Below are positions 44,101 through 59,100 of a stretch of 64,000 nucleotides of DNA, one piece after another. Both the position numbers and the translations under genes were made by a program. Every line of letters begins with the position of its first letter. The stretch's first letter is position 1. Under the pieces are notes generated by a model. It was not told the origin of the DNA, did no database searches, and worked only from the letters and a program-made list of their open reading frames with translations. The stretch comes from Antedon bifida (lineage: Eukaryota; Echinodermata; Crinoidea; Comatulida; Antedonidae), in assembly GCA_963402885.1 (NCBI GenBank), contig OY727099.1, positions 15,519,001-15,583,000 of the forward strand. Direction: 5' to 3'.

Positions 44101-47100
44101 GTCTATATAATGTTTAGATTATTTTCTTTGTTCATTCCATACATACACACACTAACCAATAAGTACATAATAGCTTGAAATTAGCTTGATTTGATAAGCA
44201 TATTTCCATTTTTATATCACATTGTTTTCTATACATAGTAGTAGCTAGGTGAATATTATAACTTTTTCAAGTTTATTACTATTAATGATGTATTATCTCC
44301 AAAAAACATGGAAAATGGAGATTATTTAAACAAAAATCAGACTTTGGGCCATTTTTAAGTTTAATAAAGTTCATTTCTATAGAAAAAAAAGACAAAATAA
44401 ACGGTTAAATTTAAGGGGGAAATTAAATCTTTTCGGTTTTATTTCAGACATTTCAATCTTATTCTGATAACAACACACCGTTTCAAAGTAATCTAGAGCG
44501 TCCTTTTATAACAAAGACTATTCGAGTTAGTCCAGAGGTGTGGGAAGGTTATGGACCATGTGTACGACTTGAAATTGTAGGCTGCAATTTACACGGTAAA
44601 CGAAAGATCCATTATTCTCACTATTATTCAACAAATGTAATTTAAGGATGTTTCAATTATTTATTGCCTTTTTAACCTTTTATTCTTGTATTTTAAATAT
44701 GTGTATTTTATGCTTCTCCTTCGGGAGGTTTTTGAAATAAATACATAACGTCCGTTTCTCGGGTTAGTTCCTTTTAAGCCAGGTAAAATCTCGTTCCTTA
44801 TACAGACAGTTATTTATATTATAATTTATTAAAGACAAGATGTTTGGTTAATCGGACGGAGTGTTCTCCTAATAAACCATCGGAAGCGTCCCACACACAA
44901 TAATCTATTTATAGACAGAGGATGGGAGAGTTTCATATCGTCAAGGCTAACCTATTATTTCAGGTAAAGAAGAACTGTGATTATAACAGGTTCGGCTTTA
45001 CGTACAATATAAACAGATTATAAATAAGGAAAGTATAAGTAAAGTTAAATCTTATGAGATAGATAATCTACAATATAATATAACTAAGCTAAAATTTGTT
45101 TATTTATCTCCTCCCAAACCGCTTGTCCGATACTAGCGCCGTTCGAGCTGGGGCACTTTTAATTCCCCTCTATCCATTAGTCTATATTAGAACGGCAAAT
45201 TTGTACGAAAATGTGTTTTTTAGGTCCATTTCTTTACAACCCTGCCGAACGCCGTTTTAGGAAATTCTCGGCCATTTTCCTACGGCACAAGTAGATCACT
45301 CGGGTCATTAGCGATATCGAGACAGCAGCACATGTGATCAGCGCAGCTGCAGTTATAGTATAGTGGCAATGCTGCCGTGCGCCAATTCAAATAAAAACCG
45401 CGGCGGTAAATCCAAAACTGTATTCTTGCTCATGTTTCTACCTCATGCACACCGCTCCTGCCAAACATAAGATTGAGCACCCTTTTGCCATTTTTCACCA
45501 AATGCAGTGATACCACTAGGCCACGTTTAGGCCGATATAATGTCTGACTAAGAGAGGCTTCTAATTTCATTAGCTCCTGGTAGGTTTTTATGATATGAAA
45601 TATTGTGTTGCATTATGTTTTGTTATTTTTGGGGGGATTTTTAATAGTTCGTTTATGTAATTTATTTTCACTATTAAATTGCTTGATTTTAGAATTAAAT
45701 CAAAATAGACACTGAAAGACGAATACAGTATTTTTGTTTTTATTAAATGTCGCCAAAAACAAAATCACCTATAATTCGTCGAAGTCTAATAGAACTTATT
45801 TTAATTTTCTAGAAACTGGTCAGATATGTGGAGGAACAAGGGTTGAATATAAGGGTCAATGCATAGGTTCAGTTGGCAGTCGAGAACCTGACGCATGTGA
45901 TATCTTCTCGGAGCACAGTCACAAGCTGAAGATAGATGGCTATGAAATACAAGATTTTTTGAAAATCAACTTTGAACGAATTGGAACTGAGGAATATCGG
46001 TATTATAGAATTGGAATAGAAGGGGTCATTGATACTCATTCTTCTGTATCTATGGCTTGGCATGATAGAACGCCCCTTGTATATGAAAACTGGCTCGAGG
46101 AACCCATTGTTAACTCTACCAATTTATGTGTCTTAGCAGATCGCTTTTTGGGATTACAATGGATCACGTATGATTGTATGACAGGCAATCTAATATTTGC
46201 AACATTGTGTCAATTTGGTAGGATAGTGTTTTTTTCCCCATAATCTTTTTTTTCATAGTGTACTATGAGGAGAAAAATAAACAAGGGACAAGAAACACGA
46301 CTAAATAAATGTTTCCTTCCTGTTCTCTCTTTTATTGTATTATTTATGATATTTGAATATCTAACCCTTATGGATTTCTTATGCATTACTATTACCACAG
46401 TAGAAACTACAATACAGACAACCAAAGTGATAGTTTAGTGTTAATTATGTTGATAATAATTAAATATGTTTAATTTATTTCATATTTCATGGTATCAAAA
46501 ACAGACCGACGCAGCGGTAACACACATACACACATCAGATTCTGCAATTAACACTTCATTGTTCTAGGGAATAAATGACAATAAAGATATATTATATTGT
46601 CCCCCTGAAGAATTTAGTGATTACCCTTCAATAAAAATACAAGATGGCTATTCAAATTACATTAATCTTGTATAATAATATCTGATAATACTATCAACAC
46701 CGATTGCTATCGTGCAGAAGTTAAAGTTAAAGTTTCGCACTTTATTGCGATTCTACAAATAGATTTACAAAGGCAATTATTATTGCTCATGTTAATCAAA
46801 CTATGGTTTATTGCATTTTATTTATAATTTAATAATATGACACATTAGATATTAATTATTTATAATTGAAATGTATTGTCAACAATGGATCTAGTAATTA
46901 ATAAGAATATGCATTGCACCGCAAATGAAAATAAATTGTGATTGCTTTACGAAGAATAAAACAACTCAGTTAGAGAGTGATTACAGTGTTATGAAGCGTA
47001 TTTGAAAAATATTATACCGCAATGATTGAAATTATGCGATATTTCTATGGTTAATTAATTTATAGATGAAATTAGTTTGTAATAACGAAATACAAACTAA

Positions 47101-50100
47101 TTCATTTTAGATTTAAACGAGTGTTATGGGAATCAAAGTACGTGTGATACGTGTGTCAACGTTCCCGGTTCCTATTACTGTTCTTGTCCACGTGGTTACC
47201 TACTACATGAGGTTGGTGGAAGTGAATGTGAAGGTACCAATTGATAACATTAGCATTTTTTTGTATATAGCTTAAAATTAATGCAACTAATGTGTAAAAT
47301 CGTGCGCACCTGTATGTCTATGTAGACAAATCAGCTACTCCTCCACCAAAGTCTGTTTTTTTAAAGAAAAATTCTATCATAATCGATTTTTGATACATTA
47401 GCCTAATCCATTCTGGAAATTTTACAAATAGTAAATGCATTAGAACCCCTTCTTTGAGACAACTCTATTCAGGGACCCTCTGTAAACAAAACGGTCAGCA
47501 AAAGAATAGTTAAGTATATACTGTATTGTTAGATTATAACGTTGAAGTTGAAGTAATTACATTTACCTTGTATCTTCCAGCCATTTGCCATCATAAGTAT
47601 GATAAAGAAGATGAACACAATGAAATGAACATGTCACTGATTCAATTCAATAGAACGTGCTACACGACAGATTATGAAGAAGTTAATTCAGCAACAAGCA
47701 GGCATTCATGTAATGAGTCGTCTGAAACTCTTATTCACGAAACTGATATTCAGGTATAAAATATTGTTAATTTTGTTAAAATAAATGCTTTATGATCAAA
47801 AGGTATCCCCATCCATGTGGTGACGAGATGGACTAAACGCACTGAGTGTTCTAAAATGTATTTTAAATTTTTTTGCGAATATTAAGCCGAATTACCGTCT
47901 AGATCATTGAATATAACTGTACATTATTGAGAACAGTATTGTACCTTCCATATGTAACGGAAAAAAATCTTAAACATATCTTGTTATGTAGATCAGATTA
48001 AATTATAATCTATATTTACGGAAGGGCAAAATTCGGTAAATCGCGTGTTACTTCTAGATTTTTATTTGATGGTAAATAAAGTTTCATACGTTCGATAGTG
48101 ATTTTAACCACCTAATGTAACCCTGTTTACTAATTAAGTTGAGTTAGATAATTAGCTATTGACGAATAAAACGAATTGAGGTTCAACAATTTGCCCCATG
48201 TTTTCCGATCGTGGTATACACAGTCTAATGGATGTCGATGCTGAAAAATACCCTCACACAATAATACACAATAAAATCTCCTTCTACGAAAATTGTTTTT
48301 AATAGCTGAAAATTGGTTAAATAGCTCGAGTACAGCATCATAATGTTGAAGACAAGGCGATTTTCTTCAACAATACTATTTTGATAGATTTACTATACGT
48401 TTATACAAACGTATTGCTTGGCGATGAATGGAACATTCTAATCTCTCACTCTCCCAGTATAATTATTTGCTATCAGGGGCGGATCCAGCATTGTAGGTTA
48501 GGTCGGGTTCCAGGGGCCGAAGGACCTGGAAAAATTTCGGTATCTGACGTTTTCAAGACTGATTTAGGGATTGTTATTTTATCGATGACCATCAGAATCT
48601 CACACACAAAAACAACAGCTTCAGTGAATGCAGCTATACAAAATATGTAAACGAACATACTGTAAGGCATAGATTAGACCGCATGTATTTTTTGTCAAGA
48701 GGATCACAAAACTCGCACTGAATAAATAACAGTACAATGGCATTTGTAGATATTGTTTATTGCTATGAAATTATCTCCTGAACCCCATGGCCAATGAGAT
48801 ACATCATAAAGATATTTTCCCCCGAACAAATAATTAGGCCTACAAAAAGGCTAGGCCTAAAGACCGTCCACAAGAGGACATTCACCGCGAGCTACTTAAT
48901 GCACGTTTCTCTCTTTTTATCATAATTTACCATAAAACGTACATTTAAGACCAGGAATGACATGGCTTAATGTTTTTAAGGTATATATATGCATTATTTT
49001 CAAAAAACGTCACAAATTGTAGGGAATGGGTCTTTAAATATTTTTTGTTGAATTTGCCAATTAAATGTCACATAATAATTATTTAAGTTGAATCGAAGTG
49101 ACAACACGTTTTAACGTGACGTCATTTTACTTTAGCTGCATGACAATATAGTCACCGATCCAAACGGAACCCACGCGCCCGATATGCATACTACCACCTA
49201 TCGAAAAGTTTCGTTGTATTCAACCAAAATGTTGATCACACACAACGTTCGTTATTCAGCGACTTAACTAAACTAGGCCTAAATGATAAACGATCCGTCC
49301 GTACCATTTTTTGATGTACGTAGGAAGGCTATATACTTTATGCATGCTGACTGTCAGTGATCTAAACAATAGGTACGCGGTGTCCTTGGTACGATTCGTT
49401 CGTGCCCTAGCTCACGATACACGCGTCAAAATCATGTTACATCCTGGGACCAAAAATTCGTATTGTTTTTCAGGTGAAAATCAGCAACCAATTCATTTGT
49501 AACACTAACAGATATTCAAGAACGAGTTTACGAATTTTTCAATTTACAAATAACCTTTTGTACTATGGGGCACGTATTTGGAGGATTTTCAGAGATGAGG
49601 GTGAGGTATTTGGCATATCGGGGATGAGGGTTCGCAGTCGGCTAAGAGGATTCGCCTTAAGGGAGGGGTGGGGGGCGGGTTCGCCCGAACCATAAAAAAA
49701 ACAGGCCATGGATTATGATTTTAGATTAGGACAACTGAATTTGCCTCGGCTATCCATCCGTAGAGCCTACCTTTCTTTTTAAAACGCTAATGGGGGTATA
49801 TAGACATTGAACGTATCCGTAAAAATATTTGCGTCAATACACGTCGTCTAGAAACCTTAAACTAAAGTTTCAGACACTTATGCACGGACTAACTGCCTGC
49901 ATCGATCAGTAATTCACATTTTCTGGGAAGGAATCCATTACAAGAAGAAGTCAAGGACTCATTTTTAACGGATAATTTTCCTACATTTTTGTTTAAACTT
50001 AAAATTAATTTTTTCTTTGAGTAAAGTATTTTTACTTTTCTGCTTGTTTTTGTATTTTTATGAAGGGTTTATTTCTTGTGTGGATATTTTCTGATATATT

Positions 50101-53100
50101 TATTGAAAAGCTATATTTTATCTTTATGTGCTACCTGGTAAGAGGATTCACAGGCTCTTGTCATAGGGATTTAGTTCCTTTTTGTGTTTCCTGCCACTTA
50201 CTTTGTAGTTGTTTGTTATTTGTTGTTGTTGTTGTTGATTGGCAATAAAAAATAAGAATAATAAAATAGTTACAAAAAATAATAGATTAAAATTAAATCT
50301 GAAAGTTGACGAAGTTATTAATAATGGCGACAGAATTAAACACGACAATGGTAGTTAATGTCAGCTGTATCCGGTACTGTGTGAGCAAGGTTAGTACTAA
50401 TGTTGAACAACTAATACTATATTAAACACTGTACTTTTTGTACAGGCTTTGGTTCAGTTTGGCATCGGAAGTGCGTGGGTTGATACGAATAATGAATACT
50501 GCTCAGTTCTGACGACGGAATTAAACACGTCAATGGTGGCTAATGTCAGCTGCTTAGATGAGTATCCAGTACTGTGTAAGCAAGGTTAGTACTAATGTTG
50601 AACAATTGTCGTGTTTATCATGAAAGATGTGTTGATACTCAATTCTCGCGCCCAAAATGTTTTATATGTATACAGTACGGCTAAGTGACAATATGCATTA
50701 ATTTTAATAAACTATGTCAATTTCGATTTAATACCGTTACTGTTGTTCATAAACATTTCCATCTGATACCATTTTGGGGAGTAATATGTTATTAATCGTT
50801 ATATAAAATTATACATTTACTGTCAGCAGATTTATGTTTATGTCATTCAGTTTAATATGAAAACTAAAACCCTTTTTCGGTTACAGAAATTTCAGATGTT
50901 AGGTGTCAGGACTTATCGTGGGAGGAAACGCTATTTTTTGAATCGAACACTTCTTCCGGGACATTTAGCTTCTTCGGTTATCCTCCGTTTTTTGACGCTG
51001 GTGCATCCTGTAAATTTCGTATCACATGCAATAAAGGCAATTATATAAAGTTAGTATGAATTTAATTTTGATACAAACGTTAGTTTTACTATTTACTGCT
51101 TACCTTGTATAGAGATAGTGCAAAGATAAAGCAAACAAATGCAATACAGTATTTACATTTTGCATATTTGTGTATCATTACTAGATTTACATTTCTTTGG
51201 TCAAGTCTTCGACAAAATCCTGAAACATTGCAGTGTATCGACAAAGTAGTGATAACGGATCGGCATTCACTCCTTGGCGTACTTCAAAGAGGTATTGTAT
51301 GTGGCGGATTTGAAGATTTGACTACTATGTCTTTATCCAATCAAATTGATCTTAGAGTTGAAATAGATGAACTTAAACCAGACATGCCTACTAGTATTAG
51401 TTTTGTAATGGCCTACGAGGAAATTGGTAAGTTCGATCTCATATTTAACAATTTTTATATAAATAATGACAAGAAATATAGGAGAACTTTAAACACAATA
51501 TTTTGCTTGTATTAGATGGTTCATCAAGAGACTGCAATAGAGAGGAATGTACAGACTTACACCATTACTATACAGACGTATCGGGAACAGTGATGTCACC
51601 AAATTTTCCTAGCCTTCTTGAGCCATTCAGCTTTAGTGTCTATTATATCACTGTAAGCCCGGAAAAGTCGATATCTCTACAATTTATTGATATTCAGATT
51701 TCATCATCGAATAGTTATGATTTGCAGTGCAATGATTTTTTATCAGTACTGGAATGTGACGGTAATGGAGAATTATTGGGCCAATTTTGTGGTGTGCAGC
51801 CACCTCTTCTAATATCAAGGACTTCATGTATTGCAATATTCTACTCAACTGGATTAATTTTTAAGAGTTATGGCTTTTCTGCCTCGTACCATGAAGTAGG
51901 TAAGAACCCTACTGTTGTTTATTGTTGTTTTGTTATATATGACTAATGTGTAATAACTTCTATATAACGGTAGAAGTAAAGATAGCATAAGTAATTGAAC
52001 TTTTATTTTAGCAGTGGATTTAGAGGTGTGGTTTTAAGAAAATTAAGGATGGCTGATGCACATACGGTATCATGTCTAGCGACAATAAATAGCCTGAAGT
52101 ATGGTGTCTGCTGAATGTAACATGCCCATTCATAACATGATATTCCTAGACATAATACCGTACGTGTATTTTAGGCTGTCAAGAAAGTAGTCAACTAAGA
52201 ATAAGGTATATGTATCAATATAATCTTGTCTGACAAGTGTTAAAAGTAATTATTTAATGTTGGATTATACTATATCCTCTTTACTGGTATGAACAAGTTA
52301 TTATTACAGATATTCCTGGATGCGGATTTTCTGACACATGTCATCAAAGTAAATGTGACACACCAGCCGCGTATATCTCAACACCAAATTATCCCCATGG
52401 TTATCCAGATGGAACGAGGTGTTCTTGGTTAATAACTACTCCACCTGGAACATACATCCAGCTAACATTTATTACATTCGACGTCAAAGGTGACGGTACC
52501 TGTTCGACGGATTATGTCAAACTATTCGATGGAGATTCAATTGAAAGTACTTTACTTTATACATTTTGTAACGAACATCCGCCAAGAAACAAAAGCCTCA
52601 GCAGTTTCAACAAAGTTTTACTTGAATTTTCATCGAACCTTGGCTCAACTGGCGATGGATTTTTAATGGAATATCATTCTTATGCATTCAATGCACATAT
52701 ACCACCTCAGACAAGTCAGAATGAAACAGGTATAGGCCTTTCGATTAGTTGTACTGTTGAATTAACAGATATTGTTTTCTCTCTTCAAATACAGTATTTT
52801 AAGGACCTTCGGAACAAACCCCTCGTAGTGTTAAAACACTTATCTCCTCTCCTCCTTTAGGGGCGGACGCAGGGGCGAGCAAGGGGGGGGGGGGGGGGGT
52901 TCCCCAGTTGCCCTGGCAACACCTTTAATTTCATGCTAAATGTTTTTTTCTGTCACTAAATTAAAATTTAGATCCCATTTTATCATATATAATAACCATT
53001 AACGTTATAGAAGTCCAGTTTTGGAAGAGCCTATATGTAAATTGACAGACTGCAGCGTAAAATTAACCAGCATTACAATACCGCGCACAACCGCCGGCTG

Positions 53101-56100
53101 CGTATTTTTTGTATGGATATAGGCCTATCATCTGAACATGCTCAGAATGAATTGCTTTTGTGCGTCATGAGAAGGTACGAAAGGCCACACACACTGTGTT
53201 CGTGAAAAACTCCGTCACATGGATCGTTGATTTGTCCATAATTATTGCATTTTTGCGGGAGATTCCCCATCATTTAAATATTTCCGTAGTACCCTATATC
53301 TTCATTTTATTTCCAAATTTCCGTAGTAATTACGGACGTTCCAAACTTTGAAATAACAGTGTTTAATTGCTTCCTTTTGTACATTTTGATCATATGTGTA
53401 CTTTAATTTAAGCAACACTGTTGTACAGTGGATAAATGAAAATTAATTTTGGAAATTGTGGTTTTACTGACTTATTGATCAAAATAATACAATTTAACGT
53501 TTGCTCAATATTTATAGCAGCAGCTTCATATTTTTTGTCTAACTTTTTAAAATTATTAATTGATAATAATAATTAATTTGTATTTATTTATTATAATTGC
53601 CAGAATGTATTAGCATTACCGGAAGTACATTCCTCGGGGACTTCCTCTTACGTTAAAAATGTCGCGTGTGTTTTACCGGTGGAAAAAATAGGCGGGATAC
53701 GATGGTATTGCTGTTTAGTAGCCCGATATAGTGTCATTTGCGGCGAACTATAGGTGCCATTTATCGTGAATTTTACGTGCGAGAGTACCATTTCTGGTCA
53801 TCTAGGGGTGTCATTTAACAAAATTCGCTTCGCCACAGGCACCATGTGGCGAAAAATCCCGTTGTCTGCGGTCCTCGACTCGTGAGCAACCCCTTTAAAA
53901 TAGTTCTGCGACCGCCCCACAACGGACAGGTTATGGTTATACTGTGGTTTGAAATAAGTGTGTCAAATGCTTTTAAATGCGTATGTAATTAAACAATGTA
54001 TTTTTTATCACTTTATTTTAATTAATAAAAATGGCTTACAAAAATTAGTGAACGAGTTATAATTTTTTTTAAAGATGCATACTGTCCAGATGGCTGGGAT
54101 ATCTTTGACAAACAATGTTATCGTATGTTTGAAGAAAACACATATATAACATGGTTTAAGGCGAATGATTCGTGTACAGCAACGAATGCATTCTTAGTTA
54201 GTATACAGACAGCACAAGAAATGATATTTCTTCATACAATGATAACTATTTCATGGACTGCTAACTTTTCAAATACGTATGATGGTATATACATCGGTAA
54301 GTAATGTTTTATATTATATAATTTCGTTTAGTTCTACTACAAGGTAAACGTCCTATTAAAACAAGCCTGAGTGTATTCTTGCAATTTGATTGGTTAATTA
54401 CGCACGTTGTAATTTGGAATTAGCCATACCTAACGAAAAAATGATCTAATGATGATAATTACCGCGCTTTATATGTACTAACTTAGACCAAAAAAACATT
54501 TAAATTACCTTTAGATCGTTTGTATGATTTTGATTAATTAATTAATTAAAGTTATTTCCAAACCCAACCAACAATTAATTAATTAATTAATTAATGAAAA
54601 CATCTCTACAAGACGTGGAATCGTTGTAAAAAAACAGAATTTGCCTAGATAAGTTTCATATGAGTTTCAGTTGCCTGTCGAAGTTTCGTAATGGTATCGC
54701 TCCCTTTCTAACCTAGCTAGGTCGCATAGTATTGGGCCAGGCTTATGCGCCTAGGTACGCCTAGAATTTTATGGTCGTTTTTTGACATAATTAAAACTAC
54801 AGTGTGTTTTTTGTATAATAATCCACTAGACTTGCCCCAAGTCTGTATTTATTGTCTTTTTTAAAATTTATTTGTTTTTATTTCGACCGCGATTTTTGTC
54901 TGAAAATACAGACGTGTGAAACACGTATAGAAATCGATTTGCAGACCGCAAACATCCGATAAGAATGACGTAGGTTATCATACCGTATTTGGCTATATGG
55001 TGCGGGCGGTATATAAATATGGATTTCGAATCAACCAATGATCATTTTGTTTCAAAATGAAAAAGATAGAGTACTACAATGCTGGATGTACGACCGAGAC
55101 TGAACAACTGTTGAAATATAAAATCGTGTTGCCAAGTTGTTTTGTTTATTAATTGTTTAGTCCTGGCCTAGGCCTCCTTCGTAGGCCTACTCAACTCGTA
55201 CGTATGACCTGCCAAATAAAACGCCAATAAGGTAGGCCTCATACCACCACCGGCACACAACAGGGCTACACAACCACACAGGACAGGGTCTGGGTGGGAA
55301 TTACATCAAATTATCTCCGCATAATAAATGATCCATTCAATGTTTGATTTGCGGAGAAGCTATAGCCTATCATATCAAAACGAGTTTTCATATTCTTGGG
55401 AAAAATCCTATTAAATGTTTACCAGACTACTACTAAGCATATAAAATCATTTCTAGCCTTCAGAAACTTTCATCAATGTACCCAAGTACACATTGTCGTA
55501 ACATAACACAGCGTAACATAGCGCATGCGCATCATCTTAGTTGTTGAGTCTTTGAAATTCTGAAATATGAATATTAAAACTGCGTACGAGTGAGTAGAAC
55601 TTAATCACAAGATGTTGAGAGGTGTCTCCTGATTTTTTTAAATCTTCCTCTGGCCAACAGAATAGACCACTATCATTAGTCTAGTGTGCAAGGCTATCAA
55701 ACAACGTGATAGCCTTGGTCTGTGGCTTTGAAGTTGTCTTTTCTATAAATATGTTGGGTTGCATGGAACAACTCAGTCACCATGTACTTCATCGGAATGA
55801 AAATCTAAATTCTTGAACTATGATCTAATCGGATACTATATAATAGTGTAGACCTTACGTTTTTTATGCAAAAAAATAGAATAAAAGAATACTAAAATCA
55901 AACATTGAAAAGTCATTTTGTAGTTTTAATCAGGTTTAAAAAAAAATAATGATTTAGCTTATCAAAAATAAAAAACAGTAAATCAAATACAAACCCATTG
56001 AATTTCAGACAATGGGCGTCCAGTTTATTACTCTATTTTAAAAATAATTTTTCGTTTCCATCAATTTTTTGTCACAGTGAATAACTATTGTAACATTAAA

Positions 56101-59100
56101 ATGGCTTATTCAATAATAAAAAAAAAGTGTGGGGGGTCATTTAAGCATTTGACATTTGAACATTGTATCTCCAGAAGAAAACACAGATTAAATGTTATTT
56201 TAAAGCTTTAAGGTCACATTTATATTTGTACCTAATACGTTCTTATTCAAAATATTTAAGTTTACGATATAAAATAATTGTATATAGTGTAAAAAAAATG
56301 GCCTTTGACCTAGGCTCCAAAGGCAAAATTAAATTAGTTATTCTGAATTTTAAGGATAATGTTTGTATGTGTTTAAAACATTCTTTACAAAAAAGTTAGT
56401 GGTTAAAGAGAAAATTAGGGAAAACATTTTCAAATGGCAGCCATTTTGAATTTATGAAAAATAAGTAATTACTAATACTAGATGGTACGCTCGCGTACCA
56501 TCTAGGGGTCCCCACAGATGTAGATGTACATAGTAATTTCAGCGTTAAACTGGCGATTTTAAATGTACAATAACAGGACAGGACAATAGCATGTCGTTTA
56601 CAGGAACGAATAAATAGACACGGTGATTTATGTACTCAACTAAAATTAGCACCCTGGGAATTACTTCTTGTCCCAAAATGAGACCAATTATTTGAGTCTA
56701 ATTTAAACAAACTTAACATTAGGGTTGAGGGATGGGGAAGAGGATGGGTGCAAAGAGGAACAATTTTTAAATAATTTTATTCTTTATCCATTTAGTAACG
56801 AAATATTAATTGTTTTCATGTTTTACAAATAATATACCACTAAACACAGTAAAACATTGCGATGTAATACTTTTTTTGAAACTGTCTCCATCATAGTCGA
56901 TTGAAATAGTACAGACATGTAACGATACACCACTACGACGTTTATATTTTTTTGTGTAATTACAGTATCAATTAATACAAACGTTAAGAAGCAACTGTCA
57001 GTAAAGTTTATTTGTATATGTTTATATAATGTAAAACAATTTCAACAACCTCTGTTCGGGGCAAATAATAAATTCGCTTTAATTCTCAATAAATATTAAA
57101 TTATCTAACTCAACTTAATTAGTAGGCCTAATGGTTTTCAATTGTTTCTTAGATCCAATTCATACTTCAGTTGGTTCCTACCCACCAAAGTTATTCTGCG
57201 CTTAGGGCATGTGATCCTTCATACCGTAGGCCTATCATCTACTGGCTTTACAACGCTATTCATGCCAGTGAGGGGGAGGGTGGTTGTGTGGGTGGTTTAA
57301 CTGCAATAATAAAGTTTTGTAAATAATAGACGGCGACTGAAAACGCTAGCTCATTATCCGTTTAAAAAAAACCTATATCCAACCTCTGCAGCACAGATTA
57401 AAACAAGAAATATTTCTTACAAAAAACGCTGCTCGCTTATTGACGTAACAGTTTTAAAGATATATTGTCCCTCTGAAAAATATTTTTTATTTCAAATTTG
57501 TTTTTGAATGTGTCATTTTATTGTCACATAATAGTTATTTTACCTGAAAAAATGTAATTTAAAGCAAAAAAATACTTAAATTGTCTGTCAGAAAATGGTT
57601 TTGAGTTATATTTAAATGTTTCTTTTCTCTTTTTATATGTGAACAAATATAAATTGAGTCTGTATTTCATATCAATCACTTAGTTTATTTTACTTCATCA
57701 GTCTAGATACTTCAAGTGTGAAGTATCATGGGACTCATAAATACCAGAAATGCTTTAGGATTTGTCGTTCAACCGTAACTCTTTTCCCAGACGTTTTGTG
57801 GGTCCAGCAGCTGTTACCTATAAATTATAGTCGAGTATGCATTTTCGCAAAACTGTCGCCCTTAGATATATAACTTCTGCTTACTTCCAGTTTAGTCATC
57901 ATCCTGGGCTAAAGCAGCAGCGTGAAAAAATGGATCGAATTTCTGTTATGAGTGTACTTGCCTTTATGACACCTGAGGGAATAGACACTTGTGGAACAGA
58001 GATTGGAATGTCCCATTCATCGCAAATCAATACATTGTATATTAAAACTATCAAAATATTATTTTTTAAGAAAATCGGCCTGTCTTCAATATTATGATTC
58101 TGTACTCGAGCTGTTCAACCGGTTTTCATCTATTAAAAACAATTATCGTAGACAAATGCGAAACATCCTCGTATTATTGTGTGCGGGTATTTTTCAAGAT
58201 AGATATCCATTAGACAGTATATACCACGACCGGAAAACACCCCTATTTGGGGCAAATTGTTGAACCCAAATTCGTTTTAATTGTCAACAACTAATTATCT
58301 AACTCAATTTAATTAGTAAACAGGGTTACATCAGGTGGTTAAAATCAGTACCAAAAGTACGAACCAACTTTATATACCATCGAGTAAAAATTCTAGAAGT
58401 AAGGCGCGATTTACCGAATTTTGCCCTTACCTAAATTTATATATAGAAACAACCCAGAGTAGATTTTAGATACTAATATCTAAATAGGCCTATATTTTAG
58501 TATGTTTTAACAACAACAAAAAAACATTTTCGACTGAAAAAGCTATACCACCTATTTCTATATTACAAATAACATAAGAAAATGCAAATTTCAACCATTT
58601 ATCTAGAAACACTAAACAGAAATTACATTATTCCCCACAATAATTTTTATGGAAACAGCAAGAGCAACCTTTCAACCATGCCTGCACCATGGGTGCTTAT
58701 GAAGCGTTACCATCGGAGTTATAGCTCTTTGAAAAACATACAACAATTCCCATGTATGAAATTCCTGAAAACACCCCTAAGAAAAATAATGGTATCTCCT
58801 AAATTCAATATTGATTTACGTAAGTTTTTGTTTTATATTAGAGCAAGATTGGTACAAAAATATTTCACAAAAACAATTCACAAATTCTTTTTCGTTTTTC
58901 ATAGATGCCATATCTAAATAAGGGCAAAATTCACATGCCAAAATGGTAAAATTTGCATTTTTTGAATCACACACCTGTTAACATGGCAAGCATTAATTAA
59001 AAAAAAAAAATTTAAGTTTTGCTATAATTTACCTAAAGTGTGATTAATTACCAAAGTATGAAGAAAATTCATTTTTGGCATTTGGCCACTTTTTAATGAA

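Noticed and set aside
45734-45812. Upstream extension of the exon 17 frame
   Set aside because: The CTAG acceptor at 45812 gives a phase 1 join to exon 16; the upstream codons are intronic and lack similarity.
51105-51184. Frame upstream of exon 22 as coding
   Set aside because: The phase 2 join from exon 21 requires the acceptor at 51184; upstream codons do not fit the CUB pattern.
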